Assembly (NCBI GenBank): GCA_965242605.1
Contig: CBDESS010000001.1
Coordinates: forward strand, 868,001-932,000
Reading direction: 5' to 3'
DNA from: JAAXHF01 sp965242605
GTDB taxonomy: Bacteria > Desulfobacterota > Binatia > Bin18
Length of the DNA stretch: 64,000 nucleotides
Within the stretch, counting starts at the first letter, position 1, and every line of letters starts with the position of its first letter. The notes beneath the pieces were generated by a model. It did no database searches. It saw only the letters and a list, made by a program, of their open reading frames with translations, and had not been told where the DNA came from. The position numbers and the translations under genes are program-made. Positions 1 through 8,420 of this stretch are shown piece by piece.

Positions 1-1709
1 CCGAAATCCGCGACACGGCACTCGCGCGGCTCGTCGAACGCGGCATTCTCGAAGCCGAGGGCGACGGCCCAATGTTCCTGTCACGTCGGGTGTCCCGCGC
101 CCGCCGCTATCCGAGCATTGACGGCAAGGCCACCGAAGAAGTCCGACTGCGTATCATGCGCGTGCTGTTCAGCGAGGAGATCCCTGACCCGCACGATATC
201 GTACTCATCTGTCTGGCGGATGCCTGCGGCATTTTCGATGCCATCCTCTCCAAGTCGGAACGGGCCGAGGTTGAGCAGCGGCTCGAAGTAGTGCGGAAAC
301 TCGACCTGATCGGCCAGGCGTTGACGCAGGCGATCCGCACCATTGAACCGCCCCCCCCTCCGGCCTCACGCCGGCACAAGGCCATACCGCAGGCCCCAGG
401 GCTGCCGCTCATCGGCAATGCCTTCGGCATGGTGCGCGACCTGCGCGCCTTTCTGATGAAACAATACCGCACCTTTGGCCCGGTTTTCCGCATCCGCGCC
501 CTCAATCGCCGCTTCATCGTCCTCGCCGGCCCGGAGGCCAATCGTTTCGTGGAGCGGGACAACCGGCATTTTCGGAGCTATGAAGCGTGGCTGCCTTTCA
601 CGACAGGACTCGGGGCCTCCCATCTGCTCGTCGGCATGGACGGCCCAGAGCACATCCGCATGCGGCGGGCCCATGCGGATCACTATTCGCGCAAGTTGAT
701 GAAAAACCGCACAGACGAGGCAGTCCGCATCATGCAAGACCAGATTGCAGAGTGGCCCTTGGACACGGCGATTCCCGCCCAATACGCCTTTCAGCGGATC
801 GTCACCGCGCAACTGGGCCGGCTGATCATCAACGCGGAGCCGGGGGAATACCTGGACGACATCATATTTTTCTTCCAGACGCTCTTGAAAATCTACTTCT
901 CTCGGCAACTGCCCCGGTGGGCGATGTCACTGCCCCGTTTTCGGCGGGCCTCCGGGCGGATGGAGGAGTTGGCCCGGAAAATTCTGGCCGATCACGCACC
1001 GGAGCATCGCCATACCCGCCCCCCCGATTTCATCGACGACGTCCTGGAACTGAACCGCACCGACCCCCATTTCATGCCCGAGACCAATCTGCTGCTGACC
1101 GTGTTGGAAGCCTTCATGGTCGGGCTCGACACCGTGTCGACTCTCTGCGCCTTCATGTCCTATGAGTTGTTGAAGCACCCGGACCTGCTCGCGCAAGTGA
1201 CCGCGGAAGCAGACACCCTGTTTGAGCGGGGCAGCCCCGACCCGAACGAGGTGCGCCGCATGGAGGTCCTCCACCGCGTTGCGCTGGAGACACTGCGCCT
1301 GTATCCCCTCGCCCCGGTGGTGCCGCGAACCGTTGCCAACGCGTTCGAATTCGAGGACTACCACATCCCGGCCGGCGAGCATGTCCTGGTCGGCTTTACG
1401 CTGCCCCACCTGATGCCGGAATACTTTCCCGACCCGCAGCGTTTCGACATTGACCGCTACACCCCGGAGCGGGCGGAGCATCGACAAGCCGGGGTCTATG
1501 CGCCCTTCGGCGTCGGGACGCATCGGTGTCTGGGCAACAGTCTGGCCGAGGTGCTGATTGCGCTCAACATCGCCACCCTCGTGCACGACACCGAACTCGC
1601 CCTTGCCCCCCCCGATTACACCTTGAAGCTCACACATCTGCCCGTCACCCGCCCCGCCCGCTCCTTCAAGTTCCGTGTGACCCGCCGCGGGTCGCGCAAA
1701 ACATATTGA
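1..1709 (+). CDS. GPP34 domain fused to cytochrome P450 (5' end outside window)
   Basis: The frame is open from base 3 with no stop, so the gene begins before the window; the ATG at 72 is internal. Bases 3 to about 350 encode the C-terminal half of a GPP34 (Golgi phosphoprotein 3-like) domain, recognised by its PDPHDIVLICLADACGIF segment and the IGQALTQAI helix. After a short proline-rich linker (PPPPP) comes a full P450: I-helix VGLDTVS (Asp codon at 1128), ExxR as ETLR (Glu codon at 1287), and heme loop FGVGTHRCLG with the axial Cys codon at 1527-1529. GPP34 proteins bind phosphoinositides in eukaryotes; P450s hydroxylate organic substrates. The fusion suggests a membrane-associated monooxygenase, but the substrate is unknown. 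Its TGA stop (1707-1709) lies inside the -35 box of the next promoter. No redox partner gene is visible. Confidence 0.9.
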   Translation, partial: EIRDTALARLVERGILEAEGDGPMFLSRRVSRARRYPSIDGKATEEVRLRIMRVLFSEEIPDPHDIVLICLADACGIFDAILSKSERAEVEQRLEVVRKLDLIGQALTQAIRTIEPPPPPASRRHKAIPQAPGLPLIGNAFGMVRDLRAFLMKQYRTFGPVFRIRALNRRFIVLAGPEANRFVERDNRHFRSYEAWLPFTTGLGASHLLVGMDGPEHIRMRRAHADHYSRKLMKNRTDEAVRIMQDQIAEWPLDTAIPAQYAFQRIVTAQLGRLIINAEPGEYLDDIIFFFQTLLKIYFSRQLPRWAMSLPRFRRASGRMEELARKILADHAPEHRHTRPPDFIDDVLELNRTDPHFMPETNLLLTVLEAFMVGLDTVSTLCAFMSYELLKHPDLLAQVTAEADTLFERGSPDPNEVRRMEVLHRVALETLRLYPLAPVVPRTVANAFEFEDYHIPAGEHVLVGFTLPHLMPEYFPDPQRFDIDRYTPERAEHRQAGVYAPFGVGTHRCLGNSLAEVLIALNIATLVHDTELALAPPDYTLKLTHLPVTRPARSFKFRVTRRGSRKTY

Positions 1710-1738
1710 CAAAAATGGGGGGGGGGGGGGGGTATAAT
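1706..1738 (+). promoter_or_regulatory. Promoter with 16-G spacer tract, probably phase-variable
   Basis: Perfect TTGACA (1706-1711) and perfect TATAAT (1733-1738) are separated by 21 bases: aaaat followed by an uninterrupted run of 16 G (1717-1732). The best sigma-70 spacing is about 17, so this allele should be weak and loss of about four G should switch it on strongly. Homopolymers between -35 and -10 boxes that vary by slipped-strand mispairing are known from Neisseria porA and Bordetella fim promoters. The box serves the exported repeat protein starting at 1803. The promoter boxes are read directly; switching is inferred. Confidence 0.8.
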
Positions 1739-1802
1739 ATCTCCCCATTTATGGGTAGCGCAGGTGGGGATGATCTGCGCCTCCTCAAGGAAAGGATTTG
1801 TT

Positions 1803-3815
1803 ATGATTTTTCGTCAAGCAGCTTCTCTCTTCAGCATGCCGGCAATAGTGGGCCTCATCGCTCTTTTCCCGCTCCCCCTCTGGGCTCAAGCCACCCTGGA
1901 GAATCCTCAGCCCGGTTCGTTTCAGAGCGGTATCGGCCTCATCTCCGGCTGGGCGTGTGAAGCAAATCGGATTGCGGTCCAGTTCAACACCCTGCCGCCG
2001 GTTGACGCCGCCTATGGCACCGACCGGGGGGATACCCAAGGCATATGCGGGGATACCGATAATGGCTTTGGCTTGCTCTTCAACTGGAATCTGCTGGGCG
2101 ACGGTACCCATACCGTGCGTGTCCTGGCGGATGGGATGGAGTTTGCCACTGCCAGGGTTACAGTCACCACCTTGGGCCACGAGTTTTTGCGTGGCGTCAG
2201 CGGTGCGTTTCCGCTGTCCGATTTTCCCGAAGCAGGCACGAACATCGTGCTCCGCTGGCAAGAGACGCAGCAGAACTTTGTCATCGCCGAGGCTAACGGA
2301 AACCTGCGCACCGCCACTGACGTGACGCCTTCCGCCAAGCTCTCCAATCAGACCCAAACAACACGCGCCACCCTGGAGAATCCTCAGCCCGGCTCGTTTC
2401 AGAGCGGTATCGGCCTCATCTCCGGCTGGGCGTGTGAAGCAAATCGGATTGCGGTCCAGTTCAACACCCTGCCGCCGGTTGACGCCGCCTATGGCACCGA
2501 CCGGGGGGATACCCAAGGCATATGCGGGGATACCGATAATGGCTTTGGCTTGCTCTTCAACTGGAATCTGCTGGGCGACGGTACTCATACCGTGCGTGTC
2601 CTGGCGGATGGGATGGAGTTTGCCACTGCCAGGGTTACAGTCACCACCTTGGGCCACGAGTTTTTGCGTGGCGTCAGCGGTGCGTTTCCGCTGTCCGATT
2701 TTCCCGAAGCAGGCACGAACATCGTGCTCCGCTGGCAAGAGACGCAGCAGAACTTTGTCATCACCGAGGCTAACGGCCCGCGCATTCTGGTCCGTCGGGG
2801 AGAGAACGCGTTGACCACCGGAAACCTGCGCGCCGCCACTGACGCCTTCCGCCAGGCTCTCCAATCAGCCCCAAACAACCCCCATGCCAATCTCTACTCG
2901 GCCCTGACTCGTATTGTCACTCCCATGCTTGATCATCCTGAGTTACGGTCACTGGCCAGCCGAAGTGGCGTCGGCATTGCCGGCGACAGCCGTGATGTGT
3001 GTGCAATTCGCGTGACCCTGCCACAGGCCCAGGACATCCCGTCAAGCGCGCCCCGAACGGGAGAGATCATCCAGACGCTCCGGCGAGTGCTGCTACCGGA
3101 GATTGTCGCGGCCCTCGCAAGTCTGAACCGCATTTCGGGTACAGCCGAGATTCGTTCTGATCTGATGCGTTTGCCCGCGTGTCTGTTCCCGACGCTGGCC
3201 GCTGTCGGGCTACAACGGGTCCTGGAGCAGGTCGAGGTTGAGATAGACAACAGCGACCTCCAAGCGCTGACAGCATCTTTGCAGATCGTCCAGGCGGCGT
3301 TTGAGCTCGCCGCAGCCTATGAGCTTGATGCAGGTTTGCGGCTGGTGACGACGCAAACCTCACCAGCCATTCTGGACGCCGAGCCCGGGCTGCTGCGTCT
3401 TCGCTCCCGCGCTCCGCTCACAACCGCCCGAAACTTGCTTGAGCACGGGCTGCGAGACGCCGCCGCGGCCCTTGATGCTCTTTTGGCAGAGACAGATGAC
3501 CAGTCCGATGATCTCGTCGTGATCCTTCCCGAGGGCGTCTCGGATGTGCGGTTAATACGGGATACCGTGGAATCTGTCCGCCAGTCCTTGACGAGGATCG
3601 TCACCCTGCCAACCGAACTCCTGGACGAGCCAGAACGGCTCAATCTCAGCTTGCTGTTCTCCGGGAGGTTCGGGACGCTTCGGCCGTTTGTTCCAACCTA
3701 TACCTTCAGTTGCCTGGGGCCCTTTCCTGACCCGACTTTTGGCGGGATAAGCCCAGACCTGACCCAGCAGGATATCAACCAGCAGTTTTTCAAAGGGCAG
3801 ATATCTTGTCGCTGA
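1803..3815 (+). CDS. Exported protein with two near-identical repeat domains
   Basis: The ATG at 1803 is preceded by AAGGAAAGGA at about 1788 and opens directly into a signal peptide ending in LPLWAQA, so it is preferred over the ATG at 1764. The product is about 670 residues. Residues about 30-166 and 189-325 are two copies of one domain (ISGWACEANRIAV, YGTDRGDTQGICGD, NGFGLLFNWNLLGDGTHTVR, then DFP and W motifs). The conserved cysteines suggest an extracytoplasmic, disulfide-stabilised beta fold. A TPR-like helix pair (GNLRAATDAFRQALQSAP) follows near residue 340, then a mostly helical C-terminal half I cannot assign. I know this domain only as an uncharacterised family in environmental bacteria. 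The gene sits directly behind the poly-G promoter, consistent with a variable surface or secreted product. Confidence 0.8.
   Translation: MIFRQAASLFSMPAIVGLIALFPLPLWAQATLENPQPGSFQSGIGLISGWACEANRIAVQFNTLPPVDAAYGTDRGDTQGICGDTDNGFGLLFNWNLLGDGTHTVRVLADGMEFATARVTVTTLGHEFLRGVSGAFPLSDFPEAGTNIVLRWQETQQNFVIAEANGNLRTATDVTPSAKLSNQTQTTRATLENPQPGSFQSGIGLISGWACEANRIAVQFNTLPPVDAAYGTDRGDTQGICGDTDNGFGLLFNWNLLGDGTHTVRVLADGMEFATARVTVTTLGHEFLRGVSGAFPLSDFPEAGTNIVLRWQETQQNFVITEANGPRILVRRGENALTTGNLRAATDAFRQALQSAPNNPHANLYSALTRIVTPMLDHPELRSLASRSGVGIAGDSRDVCAIRVTLPQAQDIPSSAPRTGEIIQTLRRVLLPEIVAALASLNRISGTAEIRSDLMRLPACLFPTLAAVGLQRVLEQVEVEIDNSDLQALTASLQIVQAAFELAAAYELDAGLRLVTTQTSPAILDAEPGLLRLRSRAPLTTARNLLEHGLRDAAAALDALLAETDDQSDDLVVILPEGVSDVRLIRDTVESVRQSLTRIVTLPTELLDEPERLNLSLLFSGRFGTLRPFVPTYTFSCLGPFPDPTFGGISPDLTQQDINQQFFKGQISCR
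1890..2299 (+). repeat. Direct repeat, copy 1 (410 bp)
   Basis: This stretch and 2367-2776 differ at only about three bases by eye, an offset of exactly 477 bases (159 codons), so reading frame is kept. After copy 1 the sequence (2298-2366) resembles the start of the TPR region after copy 2 (2818-2880), but with about 45 bases missing and five extra bases (gtgac). The original duplication was therefore larger and has since been rearranged at the junction. Confidence 0.95.
2367..2776 (+). repeat. Direct repeat, copy 2 (410 bp)
   Basis: Second copy of the 410-bp unit. The very low divergence, including at silent positions, points to a recent duplication or to gene conversion between the copies. 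Confidence 0.95.
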
Positions 3816-3838
3816 GCGGACCGATTGAGGCAGGAAAA

Positions 3839-4486
3839 ATGAGGTGGCGTCTTCTCTACCCAGGGCGTCTTTCCTTGAAGACCATCGGGCGTGGACTTGC
3901 CTTGATCGGCGCGGTCGGGGGATGCGTTGGCTTGATAGCAGCCCTTCTCACCAACAGACCGGAAGAAGTGACTCTTCCCCCTACCTCCGGGATGATGGAT
4001 CTCCAAGGCTCTCACACTGCTGTGTACGACAGGGGGCGCTTGCAAATACGGGTTTCTGCCGACTCGCTGACCCTGTCCAAAGCCCGTCTGTGGGGACCCT
4101 TCCACTTAGGTTTTGCCCAGTCCCTCATTGGTCGCAATCTCACAGTGGAGATTTTCCCCGATTCCGCAGCCGCTCGCTCCGCCCGATCGAAGCCGCTCGC
4201 CCTCAAGCACATCTGGCCGTCGCTCACGCCCTCGGTTACTCAGCTACTGCAATCATTCTCCCTCCAAAACGGTGGTGGCGTGATTGTGTCAGCGCGACTG
4301 AGTCCTCTTCAGGTTATTGAGCAGAAACCGGGCCGGACAACAGTGCTGCTCAAAGCCGCTTCGTGCAGGACGGCGCGAGGCTTGGCCGGGCTGGTCTGTA
4401 TGGATGGCTTCGTTCGGGTAGGCGGGCAGGAGAGACCGTTCCAGGAATGGCGGTCGGGGTCGGAGACAGACGGAGAGGGGACATGA
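3839..4486 (+). CDS. Unknown membrane-anchored protein
   Basis: The ATG at 3839 follows AGGAAAA; a TTG at 3806 overlaps the upstream gene and is less likely. The product is about 215 residues. A basic N-terminus and one hydrophobic helix (about residues 18-38, rich in G, A, L) predict an inner-membrane anchor with the rest in the periplasm. The remainder looks like a soluble beta-rich domain with two cysteines near the C-terminus. It lies 23 bases after the repeat protein gene, so the two are probably co-transcribed and possibly co-switched by the poly-G promoter. I recognise no family. Confidence 0.65.
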   Translation: MRWRLLYPGRLSLKTIGRGLALIGAVGGCVGLIAALLTNRPEEVTLPPTSGMMDLQGSHTAVYDRGRLQIRVSADSLTLSKARLWGPFHLGFAQSLIGRNLTVEIFPDSAAARSARSKPLALKHIWPSLTPSVTQLLQSFSLQNGGGVIVSARLSPLQVIEQKPGRTTVLLKAASCRTARGLAGLVCMDGFVRVGGQERPFQEWRSGSETDGEGT

Positions 4487-4505
4487 GGGCAGCGCGGGGC
4501 TGCCC
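4487..4505. terminator. GC-rich hairpin between convergent genes
   Basis: GGGCAGC (4487-4493) and GCTGCCC (4499-4505) form a 7-bp stem with a 5-base loop directly after the TGA at 4484. No T-run follows, so if it terminates transcription it does so weakly or with Rho. Confidence 0.4.
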
Positions 4506-4518
4506 TGGTGGTAGCTGT

Positions 4519-4818
4519 TTACTTGCGCATCATCCGGTCAAACATCGCTTCAACGCGGGCTGCAGCATCTTCGGCCCGCTGGGCCGCCTCTTCCGCGCGT
4601 GAAGCGGCGGTTTCGCTGCGACCCGCGGCGGCTTCGGCTTGACCTGCGGCAGCTTCCGCCCTCCCGGCGGCGGTTCCGGCCTGGCTGGCCGCTTGACTGG
4701 CGCTGTTGGCCGCTGATGTCCAGGTATCCTGCGGCTGGAGTGCTGAGCATCCCAGGTTAGCAGTGGTGAGTAGAGCAAAAACAGAAAGCCCGGCCAGAAG
4801 CCGTCCAATTGATTGCAT
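4519..4818 (-). CDS. Alanine-rich coiled-coil lipoprotein (Lpp/OprI type)
   Basis: Start at 4818 (MQSIGR) with a GAAGGGAGAA ribosome site; an upstream ATG at 4854 lacks one and would bury the signal sequence. The product is 99 residues. A lipoprotein signal ends in the lipobox NLGC-S, followed by a long heptad-like stretch of Ala, Glu and Gln (repeated SQAAS, RAEAAAGQAEAA units) and a basic C-terminus (MFDRMMRK). This is the pattern of small alanine-zipper outer-membrane lipoproteins such as Lpp and OprI, which trimerise and can tether to peptidoglycan. The C-terminal lysine matches the position used by Lpp for that link; attachment is inferred. Confidence 0.8.
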   Translation of the reverse strand: MQSIGRLLAGLSVFALLTTANLGCSALQPQDTWTSAANSASQAASQAGTAAGRAEAAAGQAEAAAGRSETAASRAEEAAQRAEDAAARVEAMFDRMMRK

Positions 4819-4877
4819 GATTCTCCCTTCCTCTTCCAACGGCAGGTACTGCATTATGTCATACCGCGGTTATGAGA

Positions 4878-6512
4878 TCAATAATCGTCGTCAAGGTCTC
4901 CGTAGTCGTGGTCGTGCCCCTCGGCCGGCAGCGGTTTTTCGGGGAGATCGGCAATGGAGGCCTCGGTGGTAATCATCAGGCCGGCCACGCTTGCCGCGTT
5001 CTGTAAGGCGACCCGAACGACTTTGGTCGAATCGACCACACCCGCTTTGAACAGATTCTCGTATTGTTCATTGGCGGCGTTAAAGCCCCTGTCACCCCGG
5101 CCGCCCCGGACTTTGTTGACCACAACCGCGGCATCCGCCCCGGCGTTGGCCGCAATCTGGCGTAGCGGTTCTTCTACCGCCCGACGGATAATGGCTACGC
5201 CCTGGGCTTGGTCGTCGTCAAAGTGCAGCTCGGCTAATTTCTCCTGGGTGCGCAACAGGGCGACGCCACCGCCGGCGACAATGCCTTCTTCGGAGGCCGC
5301 CCGGGTGGCGTGCAGGGCGTCGTCTACCCGCGCTTTGCGCTCTTTCATCTCGACCTCGGTGGCCGCGCCGACTTTGATGACAGCGACCCCGCCAGACAGT
5401 TTTGCCAGACGCTCTTGCAGTTTTTCCCGGTCGTAGTCAGAGGTGGTGTCGTTGATTTGGGAGCGAATCTGGTCCATGCGGGCGTTGATGGCCCCTTTTT
5501 CCCCCGCGCCATTAACGATGGTCGAGTTCTCTTTGTCCATGAGAAAACGCTGACAGCGGCCCAAATCCGGCAGATCAACCGTCTCGAGGTTCATGCCGAG
5601 TTCTTCGGAAATCACCCGCCCGCCCGTCAGGATGGCCATGTCTTCAAGCATGGCTTTGCGCCGGTCGCCAAAGCCCGGCGCTTTGACCGCCGCACAGTTG
5701 AGCGTCCCGCGCAGACGGTTGACCACCAGGGTACTCAGCGCTTCGCCGTCAATGTCCTCAGCCACGATCACGAGCGGGCGGCCGCTCTGGCCGCTCTTTT
5801 CGAGCAGGGGTACGAGCTCGCGCATGTTGGACACTTTCTTTTCGTGGAAGAGAATATACGGGTCCTCAAGCTCGACCGTCATCCGTTCGGTGTTGGTCAC
5901 AAAATAGGGCGACAGAAAGCCCCGGTCAAACTGCATGCCCTCAACAACATCGAGGGCTGTTTCCAGGCCCTTGCCCTCTTCAATGGTGATGACCCCTTCC
6001 TGGCCGACGCGTTCCATGGCTTCGGCCAGGATGCGGCCGACTTCGGCTTCGCCATTGGCGGCAATTGTCCCGACTTGGGCGACCTGGTCGTGGCCTCTGA
6101 CCGAACGGCTCTGCTGGGTGACGCCTTCAACGACTTTTTCCACCGCCGCGTCAATCCCGCGTTTCAGCCCCATTGGGTCAAAGCCGACTGCTTGGAGGCG
6201 CAGGCCCTCGCGCAAGATGGCTCGGGATAACACCGTGGCGGTAGTCGTGCCGTCGCCGGCCAGGTCGGAGGTTTTCTGGGCTACCTCGCGCAGCATTCTG
6301 GCCCCCATATTCTCGAACTTATCGTCAAGTTCAATCTCTCTCACCACCGTCACACCGTCTTTGGTGACAACCGGAGCGCCAAAACTTTTCTCAAGCAGCA
6401 CGTTGCGCCCTTTTGGGCCGAGGGTGACCTGAGCCGCATCAGCGATCAAATTGACGCCTGCCAAGATCCCGGTCCGGGCGTGTTCGTGCAAGTTCACCTG
6501 CTTTTTCGCCAT
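4878..6512 (-). CDS. groL: Chaperonin GroEL, solitary copy with acidic tail
   Basis: Full-length class I chaperonin of 544 residues that folds proteins in an ATP-driven double-ring cage. Visible signatures are VTLGPKGRNVLLE, TKDGVTVV, AGDGTTTATVL, IVAGGGVALL and NAGADAAVV. Two things are unusual. No groES lies upstream (only 155 bases separate it from the next gene) or downstream. The C-terminus ends in an acidic His/Asp/Tyr tail (HDHDYGDLDDDY) instead of the flexible GGM repeats that line the cavity floor of typical GroEL. I see no CIRCE inverted repeat upstream, so HrcA control is not evident. It may be a specialised paralog, with a groESL operon elsewhere. Confidence 0.95.
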   Translation of the reverse strand: MAKKQVNLHEHARTGILAGVNLIADAAQVTLGPKGRNVLLEKSFGAPVVTKDGVTVVREIELDDKFENMGARMLREVAQKTSDLAGDGTTTATVLSRAILREGLRLQAVGFDPMGLKRGIDAAVEKVVEGVTQQSRSVRGHDQVAQVGTIAANGEAEVGRILAEAMERVGQEGVITIEEGKGLETALDVVEGMQFDRGFLSPYFVTNTERMTVELEDPYILFHEKKVSNMRELVPLLEKSGQSGRPLVIVAEDIDGEALSTLVVNRLRGTLNCAAVKAPGFGDRRKAMLEDMAILTGGRVISEELGMNLETVDLPDLGRCQRFLMDKENSTIVNGAGEKGAINARMDQIRSQINDTTSDYDREKLQERLAKLSGGVAVIKVGAATEVEMKERKARVDDALHATRAASEEGIVAGGGVALLRTQEKLAELHFDDDQAQGVAIIRRAVEEPLRQIAANAGADAAVVVNKVRGGRGDRGFNAANEQYENLFKAGVVDSTKVVRVALQNAASVAGLMITTEASIADLPEKPLPAEGHDHDYGDLDDDY

Positions 6513-6667
6513 TGCTTCTTCTCTCCTTTTAGATCTCCCATGTATACGGGGAAGTCAGTAGGATAAACTCTCTTGGCCAGATTGCAAGAGCCTGCCCCGA
6601 CGAGGAAGCCGCGCCTCCAGCGGGTGAAGGACAGGTTGTCGTAAGGACGCTTGTCTCTGAGCCGCGC

Positions 6668-7879
6668 TCAGCGCTGGCCGCGCCTCCAGCGCGTCTCAGG
6701 GATGTGGCTCGGACTGAGAGCCGGAATCACGGCAAGCACCTGGTGGGTATTGCCAACAACGATGTGACCCAGGACTTGACGGTCAGCGACCGGCGCGGTC
6801 ACGACCGACGGCAGCTCAAGCGTAATCTGGAGATCGTTGATATCTCCCTTGCGGACAAAGAATGTCGAGTCTGCGCCGGCAATCGGCTGGAGGCTGGAAA
6901 CGCTGCCGTCTTCGACTTGCACCTCGGTCCACAGGGGCTGGCCGGCACGGATCAGACGCAGCCGGGTAAAATGGGCAAAGCCCCATTCCAGGAGGCTGGC
7001 CGCGGTCCGAAATCGGAGCCGACTGCTGCGGCCGCCCAGGACCACGGCGATGAGCCGCAAACCGTCGCGCTTGGCCGTGGTGGCCAGGTTAAAGCGGGCC
7101 TTTGTGGTGTAGCCGGTTTTGAGTCCGTCTACACCGGCCAGGCGACCGACTAAAAAATTGGTGTTCTTGAGGCGTTGTCTGCCGGCCCGGAAAGAAACCC
7201 GTCGGCGGGAGGTCCAGTCCAGGAGCTGTGGGTAGGCCAGCAAGGCCCGCGTCAAGATGGCCATGTCCGAGGCTGTGGCGCGGTCAGGGGTGGTCCGTCC
7301 GGGCGGCGGGAGGCCGTTTACCGTCCGAAAACGGGTCTGGCTCATGCCCAAGGCCGCAGCCCGCGCATTCATCGCCTGGATGTGCGCTGTGACCGAGCCG
7401 CTCAGGTGTTCCGCCACGGCGATGGCCGCCCCGTTGGCCGAGGTCACCATCATGGCTTGCAGCAACTCGCCGAAGGGCAAGACCTCTCCGGCCCGAAGGT
7501 TCACACTGCGCCCCCCAGGCCGGCTGGCCCGGCGACTGATGGTGACGGGTGTGTGGAGGGACACCTGACCGTCCCGGAGGGCTTCGAGGGCGAGCAGACC
7601 GACCATCATTTTGGTCAGGGAGGCGAGCGGCCAGACCCGTTTCTCATGCCGGGCGAACAGCACTTGGCCGCTGTCGGCCTCTTGGAGCAGGACCGCCACA
7701 ACGTCGCGCGACGGCGGCAAGGGCGGTGTAGCAACCGACTGGAACGAAACCGCGGGCAGAAGTTCGGCCCGGACAGGGGAAGGGTCAATACTGGGCAGGA
7801 AACCCCACAGGCACAGCCCGCCGATCAGGCTCCACATGGGAATCCTGGATACACATCCAGTCCACATCCTCCACACCAT
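6668..7879 (-). CDS. D-alanyl-D-alanine carboxypeptidase (PBP5/6, DacA/DacF type)
   Basis: Trims the terminal D-Ala from peptidoglycan stem peptides in the periplasm. All three penicillin-binding motifs are present in order: SLTK (nucleophile Ser), SAN, and KTG in DGLKTGYT. A hydrophobic N-terminal stretch (WSLIGGLCLWGFL) is a signal peptide. A C-terminal beta domain follows the catalytic domain as in PBP5, but I see no clear C-terminal amphipathic anchor. The start is uncertain: 7879 is used here; a GTG directly after it has better spacing to GGAGG, and ATGs lie at 7867 and 7837. The frame continues upstream to 8002 without signal-like sequence. Confidence 0.9.
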   Translation of the reverse strand: MVWRMWTGCVSRIPMWSLIGGLCLWGFLPSIDPSPVRAELLPAVSFQSVATPPLPPSRDVVAVLLQEADSGQVLFARHEKRVWPLASLTKMMVGLLALEALRDGQVSLHTPVTISRRASRPGGRSVNLRAGEVLPFGELLQAMMVTSANGAAIAVAEHLSGSVTAHIQAMNARAAALGMSQTRFRTVNGLPPPGRTTPDRATASDMAILTRALLAYPQLLDWTSRRRVSFRAGRQRLKNTNFLVGRLAGVDGLKTGYTTKARFNLATTAKRDGLRLIAVVLGGRSSRLRFRTAASLLEWGFAHFTRLRLIRAGQPLWTEVQVEDGSVSSLQPIAGADSTFFVRKGDINDLQITLELPSVVTAPVADRQVLGHIVVGNTHQVLAVIPALSPSHIPETRWRRGQR

Positions 7880-8005
7880 CCCCTCCACAGCTTTTTTCAG
7901 CGACCCACCACCCCGGCCACATGCGGAGTCATGTCCGACCCAGAGACAAAAACGGTAGCACACACGGGAAGGAGGGGTCAAGCCGGTGCGCTGACTCCGC
8001 ATGCT

Positions 8006-8413
8006 TCAGCGCGGCTTGCGTTCAAGCATGGTGTACAAGGCATGAAGCTCATGGCGGATGGCACGTAAGAGTCGGCGCTGTTCAGACGAAGATGACGGTT
8101 TCGGCTGGGCCGCTTGTTCGGCAGGCTGGGAGGGGCTGGTATCAGCAGCCTGAGGAGCGGAGTTTTCAAGGGCTTTGATCTGTTTTTTTGCTCCGGCAAT
8201 CGTAAACCGCTCTTCGTACAGGAGGTGCTTGATTGTGAGCAGCAACTCAACATCACGATGACGGTACAGACGGTGATGGGATGGAGTTTTGCCGGGTTTG
8301 ATACTCGGAAACTCAGTCTCCCAGTAACGGAGGACATACGGCTTAACCCCAACAATTTTCGCAGCTTCCCCAATTCGGAAATAGAGCTTGTTGGGTAACT
8401 CAGCTTGTTCCAC
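8006..8413 (-). CDS. MerR-family transcriptional regulator
   Basis: 135 residues with a winged helix-turn-helix near the N-terminus (FRIGEAAKIVGVKPYVLRYW, then HRLYRHRDVELLLTIKHLL), typical of MerR proteins. The C-terminal third is a low-complexity Ser/Gln/Pro/Ala linker ending in a short helix that could dimerise. No cysteine cluster for metal sensing is seen, so the signal is unknown. It lies 7 bases after ihfA on the same strand. MerR-type genes are commonly found behind ihfA in deltaproteobacteria, which supports this as an ancestral arrangement. Confidence 0.9.
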   Translation of the reverse strand: MEQAELPNKLYFRIGEAAKIVGVKPYVLRYWETEFPSIKPGKTPSHHRLYRHRDVELLLTIKHLLYEERFTIAGAKKQIKALENSAPQAADTSPSQPAEQAAQPKPSSSSEQRRLLRAIRHELHALYTMLERKPR

Positions 8414-8420
8414 AACACGT

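Noticed and set aside
72..1709. ATG at 72 as the true start of the P450 gene
   Set aside because: The frame is open back to base 3 and the upstream residues continue the GPP34 domain.
6513..6667. groES or CIRCE element upstream of groEL
   Set aside because: The gap is too short for groES, and no TTAGCACTC-type inverted repeat is present; only a short GC-rich duplication (gccgcgcctccagcg) is seen.
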